Assembly: GCA_002400085.1 (NCBI GenBank)
Contig: DHEX01000113.1
Location: 16,204 to 30,901 of the forward strand
DNA length: 14,698 nucleotides
Direction of reading: 5' to 3'
Origin: Clostridiaceae bacterium UBA4839
GTDB lineage: Bacteria; Bacillota; Clostridia; Clostridiales; Caloramatoraceae
The translations under genes and the position numbers were made by a program. Position 1 is the first letter of the stretch. The number at the start of each line of letters is the position of its first letter. Positions 13,379 through 14,698 of the stretch are shown piece by piece. Under the pieces are notes generated by a model. The model saw nothing but the letters and a program-made list of their open reading frames with translations. It made no database searches and was not told where the DNA came from.

Positions 13379-14123
13379 GCTTTATTGTGATGTTTCCAAC
13401 CCCTGCTTCTACATCTACCTCCATCTTGTTCTTTGCATTTTCATAGGAATCATTTATGAAAGTATTACTGCCCTGTATTTTGAATCCATCAGCATTAATT
13501 TTGCCAACACCCTTTGCTGCACTAACTTTAACGCCCATATTTTTGGGCACATATATAGTTGTGTTACCTACTCCACCCTCAACTTTAACATCTACATCAT
13601 TTTTATAATGCCCTGAAGCATCAACTTTTATATTTCCAACTCCTGCTTCTATAATAAGCTGCTTTAAATTCATATCTGAAAGATTTAAGTTGCAATCTCC
13701 AACTCCAGCTTCCAAATCAATAGATAAAGGAATATCCTTATTCAAGCTGACATCCCATTGATTTTTAACCTTACTTCCATCCATACCATTAAATGACCCT
13801 CCTGGATTGCTTATCTTTAAATCACCCTTATCTCCTGTTTTAGAGTAATCAATCTCCGGCTTCCACCTTTCCACATTATAAGTAAACTTCGCATCTAAGA
13901 TCTTATCGCAGCTGCCCTTAACCTCAAGTTTTCCAACACCCATATTAAGATCTACTTTTAATTCCTTTTCACCACTTACATCAATGGCTTTATCTTCTTT
14001 TTTAGTTTCCCCAACAGTAGCAGAATTGTTATTATCCCCATTTGCATTTATAGTAATTGTGCATGAACTAAAGACTAATGAAATTAAAATTATAGATACA
14101 ACAAGAAGATATTTTCTTTCCAT
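13371..14123 (-). CDS. Lipoprotein with toast-rack/DUF4097-like GVG repeats
   Basis: The protein has 250 residues. A signal peptide (KYLLVVSIILISLVF) ends in FSSC, so Cys21 is the probable lipidated residue; Phe at -3 is less usual than Leu. A Gly/Asn/Ser linker follows. The mature protein is beta-rich with six copies of a GVG turn (62-64, 140-142, 161-163, 184-186, 205-207, 241-243), for example EAGVGDCNLNLS and EAGVGNIKVDAS, about 21 residues apart in the middle. This is the layout of the LiaF C-terminal and toast-rack (DUF2154/DUF4097-like) domains. It would sit on the outer face of the membrane; function is unknown, with a link to envelope stress possible by resemblance. The start follows GGGGGG. 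It lies 47 bases behind a membrane-protein gene, probably in one operon. Confidence 0.85.
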   Translation of the reverse strand: MERKYLLVVSIILISLVFSSCTITINANGDNNNSATVGETKKEDKAIDVSGEKELKVDLNMGVGKLEVKGSCDKILDAKFTYNVERWKPEIDYSKTGDKGDLKISNPGGSFNGMDGSKVKNQWDVSLNKDIPLSIDLEAGVGDCNLNLSDMNLKQLIIEAGVGNIKVDASGHYKNDVDVKVEGGVGNTTIYVPKNMGVKVSAAKGVGKINADGFKIQGSNTFINDSYENAKNKMEVDVEAGVGNITIKQK

Positions 14124-14170
14124 AAAATCCCCCCGCTTTCTTAATATTTAATAATTTATTCTCATTAAAC

Positions 14171-14698
14171 TTATAATTCCAATTTGTTATCAATAAGGTA
14201 TGCAGTTCCACAGAAAAATCCTGCTCCTTCAATTAAATTCAAAATTAGTCCCACAAGATTTATTGTTGTAATGCTATTTTGTATATCCCCATTAATAAAA
14301 GCCCCAAAATTAAAATGGCCTTGAATATTATAATTTATATTTATTGCAAGATTGCTTGTAATAACATCATTAAATTTCCCTAAAATAACGCTTATTACAA
14401 TAAAAGTGATAAATGCTATAAGCTTTTCATGCTTTTTTATAGGAATAATGGATTTCCCAAGGACCATAGAAAAATATACAATGCATAAAGAAGCTGCTAC
14501 TTTAATTGTCCAATCTAAAATAGATAAATCAATCGCCCCCGCAGGTATTTTAAAATCAAATAAATTAGATAATCCGCTCATCTTTAAAGTCCTAACAAAA
14601 ACACCATAATATATAAAACCATAAAGAGCCATTGAAACTAAAAAAACTAAAATTAAAGAAACAATGAGCCTTGAGCCTACAATAGAATATCCGCTTTG
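14171..14698 (-). CDS. ABC-2 permease-like membrane protein (5' end outside window)
   Basis: The frame is open to the right edge: 22 further codons precede the ATG at 14632 without a stop and encode a hydrophobic helix (SRLIVSLILVFLVSMALYGF). That ATG is therefore not the start, and 175 codons are visible. Hydrophobic segments include the one above, KVAASLCIVYFSMVLG, KLIAFITFIVISVILG and, at the end, INLVGLILNLIEGAGFFCGTAYLIDNKLEL. The final xTAYLIDNKLEL resembles the C-terminus of ABC-2-type permeases of Firmicutes. The gene is followed by the toast-rack lipoprotein, a common neighbour of such transporters. The assignment rests on topology and the C-terminal motif only; substrate and partner ATPase are outside the window. 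Confidence 0.6.
   Translation of the reverse strand, partial: QSGYSIVGSRLIVSLILVFLVSMALYGFIYYGVFVRTLKMSGLSNLFDFKIPAGAIDLSILDWTIKVAASLCIVYFSMVLGKSIIPIKKHEKLIAFITFIVISVILGKFNDVITSNLAININYNIQGHFNFGAFINGDIQNSITTINLVGLILNLIEGAGFFCGTAYLIDNKLEL

Overview
The window looks like chromosome from a low-GC, spore-forming member of the Clostridia. The base composition is strongly A+T rich, ribosome-binding sites are strong (AGGAGG or G-tracts), Rho-independent terminators are common, trpS is controlled by a T-box leader, and spore-type proteins (a LysM/GH18 cortex-lytic-type enzyme and a CotF-like coat protein) are present. No phage, CRISPR array, tRNA or rRNA was found.

Layout, left to right. From 1 to 1163 (-) is a BaiN/HI0933-type flavoprotein cut by the left edge. 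An alpha/beta hydrolase of the monoacylglycerol-lipase type follows (1240-2163, -). Positions 2226-2668 are a gene-free scar. It holds a decayed copy of the last 24 codons of the neighbouring spore hydrolase, two strong hairpins, and what looks like the first ~50 bases of a group IIC intron sitting directly after a terminator. The LysM-SH3-GH18 spore hydrolase (2711-4081, -) has a good sigma-K-like promoter. Next is helD (4441-6774, -), an RNA-polymerase-recycling helicase, flanked on both sides by copies of a ~105-bp structured repeat.

From 10259 down to 7027 (-) runs a tight four-gene operon: an ECF sigma factor, a zinc-finger anti-sigma factor, a polytopic membrane protein with an internal duplication, and a membrane-anchored DUF4097-type repeat protein. 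The genes overlap or nearly touch, so this is probably one autoregulated cell-envelope response unit whose output is the repeat protein. A Nudix hydrolase (10386-10796, -) lies upstream of it.

The plus strand then carries a CotF-like coat protein and a small charged protein (10929-11735), followed by a complete tryptophan T-box leader and trpS (11771-13090). A REP-like inverted pair and a terminator separate trpS from two converging minus-strand genes. These are a lipoprotein with toast-rack 'GVG' repeats (13371-14123) and the C-terminal part of an ABC-2-permease-like membrane protein that runs off the right edge.

The items most worth follow-up are the sigma/anti-sigma/membrane/solenoid operon and the strict two-type 18-residue repeat in its last gene, the paired structured repeats around helD (one of which supplies the helD stop codon), the palindrome/mini-ORF at 4269, and the group IIC intron scar beside the broken duplicate of the spore hydrolase.
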